DNA of 34,313 nt from JBDRDD01 sp043821115 (GTDB taxonomy: Bacteria > CAYTYR01 > UBA6262 > DAOVJB01), in the NCBI GenBank assembly GCA_043821115.1, contig JBDRDD010000027.1:1-34313 (forward strand), given 5' to 3'. Each line of letters opens with the position of its first letter. Position 1 is the stretch's first letter. This document shows positions 25,224 to 32,359 of this stretch, piece by piece. Under the pieces are notes generated by a model. It was given only the letters and a program-made list of their open reading frames with translations, had not been told where the DNA came from and searched no databases. Made by a program: the position numbers and the translations under genes.

Positions 25224-25835
25224 ATGAAATATCCAAAAATTCGAGAGCTTATAGAGGCAATAAAAGCGGCTATCAAAGGGCCGTATACATCAAAATTCCC
25301 AGTGGAACCCCACGAGGCTCATCCGAATTTCAGGGGCCAGCCTAAATTTGATGAGGCGAAGTGTGTCGGATGTCTCGGGTGTGAGGAAGTATGTCCTGCC
25401 AATGCCATTGACCATAAGGATGTTGCCGAGGGGACAGATAACCCGAAACGTCAGATGATACATTATACGGATACCTGCATTTTCTGCGGGGAATGCGAAG
25501 CTGCCTGCATTTCAAATCACGAGGGCATAAAGCTTTCCAATGACTGGGATCTCGCATTTTTCGACAGGAAAAGTGCATATGAAACTATTGAAAAGGAGTT
25601 ACAACTCTGTGAGATATGCGGAGGCGTTATTGCCTGCAAGGATCACCTGAAATGGATATCTGAGAAAATAGGGGAACTTACTTATTCCAATCCCACCTTA
25701 TATCTTTCTCGCCTTACACACCTCGGAATAGTTGATAAGAATATCATAGCTGCTCTGAAAGACCAGGGGCGCTCCGATCGAGTGAAGATACTCTGTGCCC
25801 GCTGCAGAAGAGAAACTACCCTTACTACAAAATAA
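25224..25835 (+). CDS. HycF/NuoI/MbhN-like ferredoxin subunit with C-terminal Cys-ribbon
   Basis: From the ATG at 25224 the protein has 203 residues. Two [4Fe-4S] motifs are C47/C50/C53/C57 and C85/C88/C91/C95; the second lacks the usual proline after the last cysteine (AACISN). A C-terminal tail has C129/C132/C138 and C191/C194 (LCEICGG and LCARCRRE), matching the extra Cys-pair tail of E. coli HycF rather than plain NuoI. It would pass electrons from ferredoxin or the NAD(P)H module to the small subunit. It is separated from the other hydrogenase subunits by the whole Mrp block. Confidence 0.9.
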   Translation: MKYPKIRELIEAIKAAIKGPYTSKFPVEPHEAHPNFRGQPKFDEAKCVGCLGCEEVCPANAIDHKDVAEGTDNPKRQMIHYTDTCIFCGECEAACISNHEGIKLSNDWDLAFFDRKSAYETIEKELQLCEICGGVIACKDHLKWISEKIGELTYSNPTLYLSRLTHLGIVDKNIIAALKDQGRSDRVKILCARCRRETTLTTK

Positions 25836-25856
25836 AATCTTTTTATCTAAAAAGCA

Positions 25857-26318
25857 ATGAAAAATTCACTTAAAGAAGTTCTAAAAGGCAAAGTCATAAT
25901 TGTAGGTATCGGCAACATATTGCGGGGTGATGACGGTTTTGGCCCCGCATTAGTGAATACATTGCAGGGCAATGTTAAAGCTATATGCATAGATGCAGGG
26001 GCTGCCCCTGAAAATTATGTGGGAAAGATCGCCAAGGAAAATCCGGATGTCGTGCTTCTTGCCGATATAGTCCATTTGGATCTCGAGCCGGGAGATTGGA
26101 GAATATTGGATGCAGGTGAGATAGTCAAGAGCGGATTTACCACTCATGATTTGTCACCTCACCTGATTATCGACTATATTAAGCAAGAAACCAAGGCTGA
26201 AATCTATATGCTTGGAGTCGAGCCCTCTCAAATATCTCTTGGAAGTGAGATGTCTTCTGAGGTCAAAAAAGCAATAGTGGATTTAGCGGAATTGATCAAG
26301 GAGGAAATAAATGCATGA
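25857..26318 (+). CDS. hycI: Hydrogenase maturation protease (HycI family)
   Basis: The 153-residue endopeptidase removes the C-terminal tail of the large subunit after nickel insertion. Predicted nickel-sensing ligands are Asp26 (LRGDDGFG), Asp70 (LLADIVHLDLEPGD) and His97 (FTTHDLS), lining up with Asp16, Asp62 and His90 of E. coli HycI. DAGAAPENYVGKI also matches HycI rather than HybD. Its presence agrees with the 34-residue tail after DPCYCCTER on the large subunit. It overlaps the HypA gene by 8 bases. Confidence 0.92.
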   Translation: MKNSLKEVLKGKVIIVGIGNILRGDDGFGPALVNTLQGNVKAICIDAGAAPENYVGKIAKENPDVVLLADIVHLDLEPGDWRILDAGEIVKSGFTTHDLSPHLIIDYIKQETKAEIYMLGVEPSQISLGSEMSSEVKKAIVDLAELIKEEINA

Positions 26319-26553
26319 AACCCATTTAATAGAGCCCATAATCAAAGGCATATCAGAGCATGCGGGAAAAGAAGGGGCAAAGAGAGTATCGAAAGTAAGG
26401 CTTAAAGTAGGCTCTTTTACAGGTGTGAAGGAAGATTCTTTTACAGAGACGTTCAATGTTCTTGCAAAAGGCACAATTCTGGAGAATGCCGGGCTTGAAT
26501 TGACATTTTTCCCGGGTTCAAGGGTAGAGGTTATATCGTTCGATGTCGAATAA
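26311..26553 (+). CDS. hypA: HypA-like nickel chaperone lacking the zinc-ribbon domain
   Basis: HypA delivers nickel to the hydrogenase large subunit. This 80-residue protein starts MHETHLIEPIIKGISEHAGKEGAKRV, keeping the essential N-terminal Met-His-Glu nickel site, and continues VRLKVGSFTGVKEDSFTETF and LAKGTILENAGLELTF as in normal HypA. The roughly 35-residue zinc ribbon with two CxxC pairs is absent; the chain goes straight from ELTFFPGS to RVEVISFDVE, the usual last strand. The protein contains no cysteine. The gene is intact and overlaps its neighbours on both sides (8 and 11 bases), so it is not an obvious pseudogene. Confidence 0.85.
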   Translation: MHETHLIEPIIKGISEHAGKEGAKRVSKVRLKVGSFTGVKEDSFTETFNVLAKGTILENAGLELTFFPGSRVEVISFDVE

Positions 26554-27625
26554 GGTTGTATTCGCAGCAGGTGCTGATATAAAGAGCAGGTTTCTTGTGG
26601 CCAACGCAGGGAGGCTGTACCATGGGCCTGATATGGGGGATCTGGCGGATGCCTCATACTATGAGAAGTTTACTAAAGAAGTAGGACATTTTTTAGGGAC
26701 ACTTAAGCTAAAGCCGTATATCGCTGCGTGTGACCTTCATCCTGGATATTTTTCCACGAGATTTGTAGAAGATTCCCCTCAGTTCTTCAGTTTAGACCAT
26801 CGCATTGTAAAGGTACAACACCACCATGCCCATATAGCCAGTGTTTTACAGGAAAAGGGAATAAATAAGCCTGTAATAGGCGTGGCTTTCGACGGTACAG
26901 GGTTTGGTACTGATGGCAATCTCTGGGGCGGAGAATTTTTCGTAGTAAAAAAGCATAAGTTTATGCGTGGTGCCCATTTTTCCTACATGATGCTTCCCGG
27001 AGGGGACAAGGTAGTGTCGGAGCCATGGCGTATGGCAGTGAGTATTATAGGAGAAAAAGCCTTTCCTTTGCTAAAAGGCGTAAAGAAGCAGGATAAAGAA
27101 ATAGTACTCAAGATGATAAAAAAGGGCATAAACACTCCCTTAAGTTCAAGCGCTGGAAGGCTTTTTGACGCTGCTGCAGCGCTTCTTGGTATATGCAGTT
27201 ATGCTTCCTATGAAGCCCAGGGTCCGATAAAACTTGAGCAAATTTGCGATACTGATGAAGTCGGTTGCTATGAATTTTCATCTAAGGTAATAGAAGGTTC
27301 TCATATAATTGACATGAAACCAGTTTTTATGTCAATGGTAAGAGATATGAAAAAATCATATAATAAAGAGCGCATAGCCTCTAAATTTCATAATTCAGTG
27401 ATCAGAGTTATCGTCGATATAACGAGAAAAATATCTAAAAGTCATGGTATAAGGGATGTTGTACTAAGCGGAGGGGTATTCCAAAATAATTTCCTCAAAA
27501 CAAGGGTTTTGGAGAAGCTTTCCGGACTTGGTTTTAGGGTTTTTACAAATGAAAAAACACCTGTAAATGATCTTAATATATCACTAGGACAATACTATGT
27601 GTCTCGCGGTGCCAGCAAAAGTTAA
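26543..27625 (+). CDS. hypF: HypF C-terminal (Kae1-like carbamoyltransferase) domain only
   Basis: Full HypF is about 750 residues: acylphosphatase, zinc fingers, YrdC and Kae1-like domains. This one has 360 and starts at the Kae1-like domain boundary (VVFAAGADIKSRFLV). The metal/nucleotide motifs are intact: VQHHHAHIASVLQEKG (93-97 HHHAH), VAFDGTGFGTDGNLWGGEFF, SSAGRLFDAAAALLG, VVLSGGVFQNNFL and PVNDLNISLGQ. It should transfer the carbamoyl group to the HypE C-terminal cysteine but needs carbamoyl-adenylate made elsewhere. It overlaps hypC by 29 bases. No frameshifted N-terminal half is seen; the 5' neighbour is an intact HypA-like gene. Confidence 0.9.
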   Translation: MSNKVVFAAGADIKSRFLVANAGRLYHGPDMGDLADASYYEKFTKEVGHFLGTLKLKPYIAACDLHPGYFSTRFVEDSPQFFSLDHRIVKVQHHHAHIASVLQEKGINKPVIGVAFDGTGFGTDGNLWGGEFFVVKKHKFMRGAHFSYMMLPGGDKVVSEPWRMAVSIIGEKAFPLLKGVKKQDKEIVLKMIKKGINTPLSSSAGRLFDAAAALLGICSYASYEAQGPIKLEQICDTDEVGCYEFSSKVIEGSHIIDMKPVFMSMVRDMKKSYNKERIASKFHNSVIRVIVDITRKISKSHGIRDVVLSGGVFQNNFLKTRVLEKLSGLGFRVFTNEKTPVNDLNISLGQYYVSRGASKS

Positions 27626-27830
27626 AAGTATAGAAGATAATATGGCCGTGGTGGATTTTGGCGGGGTAAGCAAGAAAATATCACTTGGCGTGCTTAGCGG
27701 TGTGAAGCAGGGAGACTATGTTCTGGTTCATGCCGGTTTTGCCATAGGCAAGGTAAAAAAAGAAGAAGCTGAGGATACGTTTGCGGCCATACAGGAATTA
27801 AAAGATGCGGTGAGAGATGAAAAAAAGTAA
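27597..27830 (+). CDS. hypC: Hydrogenase assembly chaperone HypC
   Basis: The 77-residue product begins MCLAVPAKV with the functional Cys2, and has VVDFGGVSKKISLGVL and GDYVLVHAGFAIGKV, the hallmarks of HypC/HupF. HypC partners HypD in building the Fe(CN)2CO unit and escorts it to the large subunit. Its ATG lies inside hypF, and its end overlaps hypD by 14 bases. Confidence 0.95.
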   Translation: MCLAVPAKVKSIEDNMAVVDFGGVSKKISLGVLSGVKQGDYVLVHAGFAIGKVKKEEAEDTFAAIQELKDAVRDEKK

Positions 27831-28833
27831 ATTTACACTAATGGAAGTGTGCGGTACGCACACGATGGCCATCGCAAGGGCCGGGATTAAGAAAGTCCTT
27901 CCGTCCGAGGTTAGGCTTATATCAGGTCCCGGGTGTCCTGTATGCGTGACGCCCCAGCATGATATAGACGTGGCAATTGAGGTGGCAGGCAGGAAAGATG
28001 TTATAATGACCACTTTCGGGGATATGATGAGGGTTCCAGGGACACGATCAAGTTTTAACGAAGTGCGCACAAAAGGAGCTGATGTAAGGGTTCTTTATTC
28101 TCCACTTGATGCACTTAATATAGCAGAGGATAATCCTGAAAAAAAAGTTGTATTCATGGGTGTTGGTTTTGAAACCACCTCTCCGACCGTCGCTGCTACG
28201 GTACTTGAAGCTAAAAAAAGGGGTACAAAGAATTTTTTCGTACTTTCTAATTTCAAAGTCGTTTTCCCGGCGCTGGAAGCTATATCCAAGAGTAGCGAAC
28301 TAAATGTTGACGGTTTTATATGTCCCGGGCATGTGAGTGTCATAACAGGAAGCATTCCCTACGAGGATATTGCAAGGCGTTACCGAAAACCCTGTGTTAT
28401 AATGGGATTTGAACCTGTTGATATAATAAAAGGGATAAAGCGCCTCGTTGAGCAGATAAGTAGTCGTGATTATACTACATATATTGAATATACCAGGGCT
28501 GTCTCAAAAAATGGCAACACCAAAGCACAGAGCATACTGGGTGAAGTGTTTAAGGTAGTTGATTCCAACTGGCGCGGTATAGGGGTTATAGGTAAAAGCG
28601 GTCTTAAGTTAAATGATAAATATAAATGTTTTGACGCTGAGAAAGAGTTTTTGGTGAAGATTCCTCGCGCAAAGGAGCCCAAAGGGTGTCTGTGCGGTAA
28701 AGTGCTCCAAGGTGTAAAAAGGCCCTCAGACTGCAAGCTTTTTTCTAAAGTGTGTACCCCGCAGAAGCCAATAGGGCCGTGCATGGTCTCATCCGAGGGA
28801 ACTTGTGCTGCTTATTATAAATATGGAGAATAA
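27817..28833 (+). CDS. hypD: Hydrogenase maturation factor HypD
   Basis: HypD (338 residues) is the Fe-S scaffold on which cyanide ligands are attached to iron. Conserved features are MEVCGTHTMAI (Cys12), SGPGCPVCVTP (Cys40, Cys43), TTFGDMMRVPG, VGFETTSPTVAA and the C-terminal cysteine-rich stretch that binds the [4Fe-4S] cluster (CLCGKVL, ending CMVSSEGTCAAYY). Length and motifs are normal. It overlaps hypC by 14 bases and is followed three bases later by hypE. Confidence 0.96.
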   Translation: MKKSKFTLMEVCGTHTMAIARAGIKKVLPSEVRLISGPGCPVCVTPQHDIDVAIEVAGRKDVIMTTFGDMMRVPGTRSSFNEVRTKGADVRVLYSPLDALNIAEDNPEKKVVFMGVGFETTSPTVAATVLEAKKRGTKNFFVLSNFKVVFPALEAISKSSELNVDGFICPGHVSVITGSIPYEDIARRYRKPCVIMGFEPVDIIKGIKRLVEQISSRDYTTYIEYTRAVSKNGNTKAQSILGEVFKVVDSNWRGIGVIGKSGLKLNDKYKCFDAEKEFLVKIPRAKEPKGCLCGKVLQGVKRPSDCKLFSKVCTPQKPIGPCMVSSEGTCAAYYKYGE

Positions 28834-28836
28834 AAG

Positions 28837-29826
28837 GTGAAAAAAAGTAATGCTATAACTCTTGCCCATGGCAACGGCGGACGTCTTATGCACGAGTTGA
28901 TCCATTCTATGCGTAAGAGGTTATCTGACAGGGTGCTGGATGATTTAGGGGATGCGGCAAATTTGAATATTGGAAGCAAATCACTTGCATTCAGTACGGA
29001 TTCCTTCGTGGTCAGGCCTCTTTTCTTCCCGGGGGGAGATATAGGCAAACTTGCAGTTTATGGTACAGTCAACGATATAGCCATGAGGGGAGCTAAACCA
29101 CTTTTTATATCACTTGCTTTTATCATAGAAGAGGGGTTGGAGAAGGAAGTGCTTGAGAGGATAGTTTCCTCGATAAGGGAAGCATCCTTAAAAGCGGGTG
29201 TTAAGGTTGCTACAGGTGATATAAAGGTCGTGGAGAAAGGTGCGGCGGACAAGATTTTTATAAACACCGCCGGTATAGGAGTAATAGAACATTATATTGT
29301 AGGGACAAAGGCCAGAGCCGGTGACAGCATAATTATAAATGGGCCTGTTGCCGAACATGGCATGGCAATACTAAATGCGCGTGAGCATTTCGGATTTATT
29401 TCCAGGGTAAAAAGCGATTGCATTAATCTTAACAACGATGTCCAGCGATGTCTTAAGGCTTCAAAAAATATCAGTGTTATGAGAGACCCAACAAGGGGAG
29501 GACTGGCCACCACGCTAAATGAAATCGCCAAAGATTCGAATCTTGGAATAGAAGTTTATGAGAAGAATATACCGGTACGACAAAACGTGTTGAAATTATG
29601 CGATGTTTTGGGGTTTGACCCTCTCTATGTTGCAAATGAAGGCAAATTTGTGTGTTTTGTCAGTAAAAAAGATGAAAATAAAGTAAAAAAGGCACTTGGT
29701 GCGGGTGCTAAGATTATAGGAAAGGTTACAAAAACACATAGAAAGCAGGTTTACCTCAAAACAAGGATAGGGGCCCAGAGAATCCTGCCTATGCTTGAGG
29801 TAGACCAGCTGCCACGTATATGTTAG
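28837..29826 (+). CDS. hypE: Hydrogenase maturation factor HypE
   Basis: HypE dehydrates the thiocarbamate on its C-terminal cysteine to thiocyanate using ATP. The 329-residue protein belongs to the PurM-like fold: ITLAHGNGGRLMHELI at the start, STDSFVVRPLFFPGGDIGKLAVYGTVND, and MRDPTRGGLATTLNEIA. It ends exactly in PRIC, the required C-terminal Cys motif. The start is GTG at 28837 with GGAGAA just upstream. All expected residues are present. Confidence 0.96.
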   Translation: MKKSNAITLAHGNGGRLMHELIHSMRKRLSDRVLDDLGDAANLNIGSKSLAFSTDSFVVRPLFFPGGDIGKLAVYGTVNDIAMRGAKPLFISLAFIIEEGLEKEVLERIVSSIREASLKAGVKVATGDIKVVEKGAADKIFINTAGIGVIEHYIVGTKARAGDSIIINGPVAEHGMAILNAREHFGFISRVKSDCINLNNDVQRCLKASKNISVMRDPTRGGLATTLNEIAKDSNLGIEVYEKNIPVRQNVLKLCDVLGFDPLYVANEGKFVCFVSKKDENKVKKALGAGAKIIGKVTKTHRKQVYLKTRIGAQRILPMLEVDQLPRIC

Positions 29827-29839
29827 GAAAGGACGATTT

Positions 29840-30553
29840 ATGACAGGCGAATTAAAATTATTGACGCTTACAGCGGCATCTATAGGTTTTTTCCACACGC
29901 TTATGGGTCCGGACCATTATCTTCCTTTTATAGTGATGGCAAAGGCCAGGCAATGGTCCATGATGAAAACAACATTAATAACGGTTTTGTGTGGTTTGGG
30001 GCATGTGCTTAGTTCAATTGTGTTGGGTTTAATCGGTGTCATGCTGGGTGTTGCTGTAACACGGCTTGAAATAATAGAATCTTTCCGAGGTAATATTGCG
30101 GCATGGGCGCTTATAGCCTTTGGACTAATATATTTTATATGGGGACTTCGTCAGGCATGGAGAGGAAAATCTCATATGCATATTCATAACCACGGCGAAG
30201 AAGACGCCCACAATCACGAGCATAACCATACCAACGCACACATACACGTGCATGATTCCCAAAAATCTCAAAGCATCACCCCGTGGGTGTTATTTGTTAT
30301 TTTTGTATTCGGTCCCTGTGAGCCGCTAATACCTATCCTTATGTATCCTGCAGCAAAAAGTAGTCTTTTCGGTGTTATATGGGTATCGGCTGTTTTTAGT
30401 TCCATAACAATAATTACCATGCTGGGAGTTGTTCTTGCCGGTACCTTAGGTGTAAACTTTATTCCTTTTAAGCGTTTAGAGAGGTATACTCATGCACTTG
30501 CCGGAGCAGCTATAAGTTTGAGTGGTATGGCAATACAATTTTTGGGTCTCTAA
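29840..30553 (+). CDS. NicO/UreH-like membrane transporter with His-rich loop (putative nickel permease)
   Basis: This 237-residue protein has about six hydrophobic helices and opens with FFHTLMGPDHYLPFIVMAKA, resembling the HxxxxDH-type metal motif of the NicO/RcnA and UreH/HupE-like permeases. A cytosolic or periplasmic loop at residues 112-138 has 11 histidines in 27 residues (for example HIHNHGEEDAHNHEHNH). The position directly after hypE, with no hypB in the window, suggests nickel supply to the hydrogenase. Export or cobalt transport cannot be excluded. A second GPDHY-like segment is FGPCEPLIPI at about 158-167. The start is ATG with GGAAAGGA upstream. Confidence 0.72.
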   Translation: MTGELKLLTLTAASIGFFHTLMGPDHYLPFIVMAKARQWSMMKTTLITVLCGLGHVLSSIVLGLIGVMLGVAVTRLEIIESFRGNIAAWALIAFGLIYFIWGLRQAWRGKSHMHIHNHGEEDAHNHEHNHTNAHIHVHDSQKSQSITPWVLFVIFVFGPCEPLIPILMYPAAKSSLFGVIWVSAVFSSITIITMLGVVLAGTLGVNFIPFKRLERYTHALAGAAISLSGMAIQFLGL

Positions 30554-30562
30554 GGAGGTCTT

Positions 30563-31534
30563 ATGCAAACCAGGAAGCTTGGATATACGGATCTTAATCT
30601 TTCTGTTGTAGGGCTTGGTGCCTGGGCTATAGGCGGTGGAAATTACAGCTATGGCTGGGGACCTCAAGATGATGAAGAGTCCATAAAGACCATACGCGGA
30701 GCTATAGATAACGGCATAAACTGGATAGATACAGCTCCTGTTTACGGGTGCGGACGCTCTGAGACCGTGGTTGGCAAGGCCATAAAGGGTATCAGGGACA
30801 AAGTTTTTATAGCCACTAAATGCGGTCTGGTCTGGAATGAGAAAAGGGAGATTTACGGTAGATTAAAAAAGGACAGCGTGCGCCGTGAGGTGGAGGACAG
30901 CCTGAGTAGGCTGGGTATAGATGTTATCGACCTTTACCAGATACACTGGCCTGATCCCGAGAAGGATATAGAAGAGGCGTGGGGAACGGTTACCGAATTG
31001 GTTAAAGAAGGAAAAATTAGAAATATAGGGGTTTCAAATTTTACAATAGAACAAATAAAACGTGTGCAGTCCATAAATCCTCTCGGGTCACTGCAGCCTC
31101 CCTACAGCATGGTAAGGCGCGAGGTAGAAAAGGAATTGCTGGGTTACTGCGCGGAGAATGATATAGGAGTTATAGTATATAGCCCGCTTCAGTCTGGAAT
31201 CCTGACGGGGAAGTTCACGCCTGAGAAAATAAAAGAACTGCCGGAGGATGACTGGAGGCTTACAAAAAACACTCATTTCCAGGAACCGCTGCTTACACCT
31301 AATCTTAAGCTTGTAGAGGGGCTGAGGGAAATCGCAAAAGAGAAGGGTAAAACAGTAGCTCAGATTGCTATCGCATGGACACTCAGGCGCTGCGAGGTCA
31401 CCTCCGCTATAGTAGGGGCAAGGCACCCGCAGCAGGTCATTGAGAATGTGGGTGCGGGTGAATTGGTGATTGACGAAGAGGATAAAACGCGTATTGATGG
31501 TTTGCTTGATGAATGGGAGAAAGCGCTCCCATAA
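30563..31534 (+). CDS. Aldo/keto reductase
   Basis: The 323-residue NADPH-dependent TIM-barrel oxidoreductase has the catalytic tetrad Asp56 and Tyr61 (WIDTAPVYGCGRSE), Lys86 (FIATKCGLVW) and His128 (YQIHWPDPE), plus the family motif GKIRNIGVSNF. The ending GARHPQQVIENVGA is typical of the cofactor site. It belongs to the general stress-protein/YajO-like AKR branch; the substrate is unknown. It lies 9 bases after the NicO-like gene with AAGGAGG at 30552-30558, so it is probably transcribed with the hydrogenase operon. Confidence 0.92.
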   Translation: MQTRKLGYTDLNLSVVGLGAWAIGGGNYSYGWGPQDDEESIKTIRGAIDNGINWIDTAPVYGCGRSETVVGKAIKGIRDKVFIATKCGLVWNEKREIYGRLKKDSVRREVEDSLSRLGIDVIDLYQIHWPDPEKDIEEAWGTVTELVKEGKIRNIGVSNFTIEQIKRVQSINPLGSLQPPYSMVRREVEKELLGYCAENDIGVIVYSPLQSGILTGKFTPEKIKELPEDDWRLTKNTHFQEPLLTPNLKLVEGLREIAKEKGKTVAQIAIAWTLRRCEVTSAIVGARHPQQVIENVGAGELVIDEEDKTRIDGLLDEWEKALP

Positions 31535-31546
31535 TTGAGAAAAGCA

Positions 31547-31575
31547 TTGACATGTGCTTTAAGCAATGATATAAT
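31547..31575 (+). promoter_or_regulatory. Consensus sigma70-type promoter of fur
   Basis: TTGACA at 31547-31552, a 17-base spacer, and TATAAT at 31570-31575 form a perfect consensus. Transcription would start near 31582, within the inverted repeat at 31581-31597, so a bound repressor would block initiation. A separate half-site-like ATTGAGA lies at 31534-31540. Confidence 0.85.
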
Positions 31576-31580
31576 TGTAA

Positions 31581-31597
31581 TTGAGACTTAATCTCAG
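31581..31597. promoter_or_regulatory. Predicted Fur-type operator upstream of fur
   Basis: TTGAGA-CTTAA-TCTCAG, an inverted repeat with one mismatch at the outer position, covers the predicted transcription start. The same repeat with perfect arms recurs before feoA at 32081-32099. The assignment to the adjacent Fur-family regulator is inferred from location and shared sequence. Confidence 0.65.
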
Positions 31598-31608
31598 TTG
31601 GAGCTTAT

Positions 31609-32064
31609 ATGCCTATATTCAATGAAGAAAAATTTTCCTCTTTTCTCAAACAAAAAGGATTAAAATTCACCCCTGAGAGGAAAGTCATCCTCAAGGAAGT
31701 GTTTTCACTTAATGATCATTTTGATGCCGATGATTTGTACGACAGGCTGAGATACCAGGGGGAGAAAATTTCAAGGGCCACCATTTACAGGACACTTCCT
31801 CTTTTGGTAGAGAACGGGTTAATAAGCGAGGCGCTGCGTCAGAAAGGGAAGAGTAACTACGAGCTCATCTACGGGCATGAACATCACGATCATATGGTCT
31901 GCATGAATTGCGGAAGGATCATTGAGTTCAGGGATGATACCATAGAGGCCCTGCAGGAGAAGATCTGCAGCAGGTATAATTTTCAGGCGCTTAATCACAG
32001 GCTCGGCATCAGGGGATATTGCACTGCTTGTACAAAGAAAGGGAAAATTAAACAGAAGGCATAA
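31609..32064 (+). CDS. fur: Fur-family metal-dependent transcriptional regulator
   Basis: The 151-residue protein has an N-terminal winged helix (LKFTPERKVILKEVFSL, then KISRATIYRTLPLLVENGLI as recognition helix region) and a C-terminal dimerisation/metal domain. HEHHDHMVCMNCGRIIEF holds the metal-site histidines (H90, H92, H93, H95) and the first Cys pair C98/C101; the second structural pair is C138/C141 (YCTACTKK). It could be Fur, Zur or PerR by fold; the adjacent feoAB and shared operator favour Fur. The ATG is preceded by GGAG at 31600-31603. It probably represses itself through 31581-31597. Confidence 0.88.
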   Translation: MPIFNEEKFSSFLKQKGLKFTPERKVILKEVFSLNDHFDADDLYDRLRYQGEKISRATIYRTLPLLVENGLISEALRQKGKSNYELIYGHEHHDHMVCMNCGRIIEFRDDTIEALQEKICSRYNFQALNHRLGIRGYCTACTKKGKIKQKA

Positions 32065-32080
32065 TTTTTTTTAATTTTTA

Positions 32081-32099
32081 ATTGAGAATGTATCTCAAT
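32081..32099. promoter_or_regulatory. Predicted Fur-type operator upstream of feoA
   Basis: ATTGAGA at 32081-32087 and TCTCAAT at 32093-32099 are perfect inverted repeats around ATGTA. It matches the site before fur. It sits 23 bases before the feoA start. No confident -10/-35 pair with suitable spacing is seen, so feoAB may also be read from the fur promoter. Confidence 0.7.
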
Positions 32100-32122
32100 A
32101 ACAATAATAAAGGGGTAATCCT

Positions 32123-32359
32123 ATGACATTGCTGTCACTTACAGAGATGAAATCAGGGCAGAGAGGTAAAATTTCAGAAATTAAAGGCGGCACAGGTGCG
32201 AGACAAAAGCTAGAATCAATGGGAATAAGCATAGGGAAGAATATATTTAAGTTCAGTGGAGTGTTCTTAAAAGGTCCTGTAACAGTACAAATTGGAACTA
32301 CACAGCTGTCAATTGGGCATGGTATTGCCAGCAAGGTAATAATCGAGGTAAACCAGTGA
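32123..32359 (+). CDS. feoA: Ferrous iron transport accessory protein FeoA
   Basis: The 78-residue SH3-like protein has the FeoA pattern LTEMKSGQRGKISEIKGGTGARQKLESMGI, followed by a strand-rich half with GPVTVQIGTTQLSIGHGIASKVIIE. FeoA binds FeoB and supports Fe(II) uptake. AGGGG at 32111-32115 serves the ATG at 32123. Its stop overlaps the feoB start by four bases. Confidence 0.92.
   Translation: MTLLSLTEMKSGQRGKISEIKGGTGARQKLESMGISIGKNIFKFSGVFLKGPVTVQIGTTQLSIGHGIASKVIIEVNQ

Noticed and set aside
26543..27625. hypF as a frameshifted remnant of a full-length gene
   Set aside because: No acylphosphatase, zinc-finger or YrdC sequence is visible upstream in any frame; the upstream DNA encodes an intact HypA-like protein and hycI.
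32081..32110. feoA promoter using TTGAGA as -35 and AATAAT as -10
   Set aside because: The spacer is 15 bases and the transcript would start at or inside the feoA ribosome binding site, leaving almost no leader.
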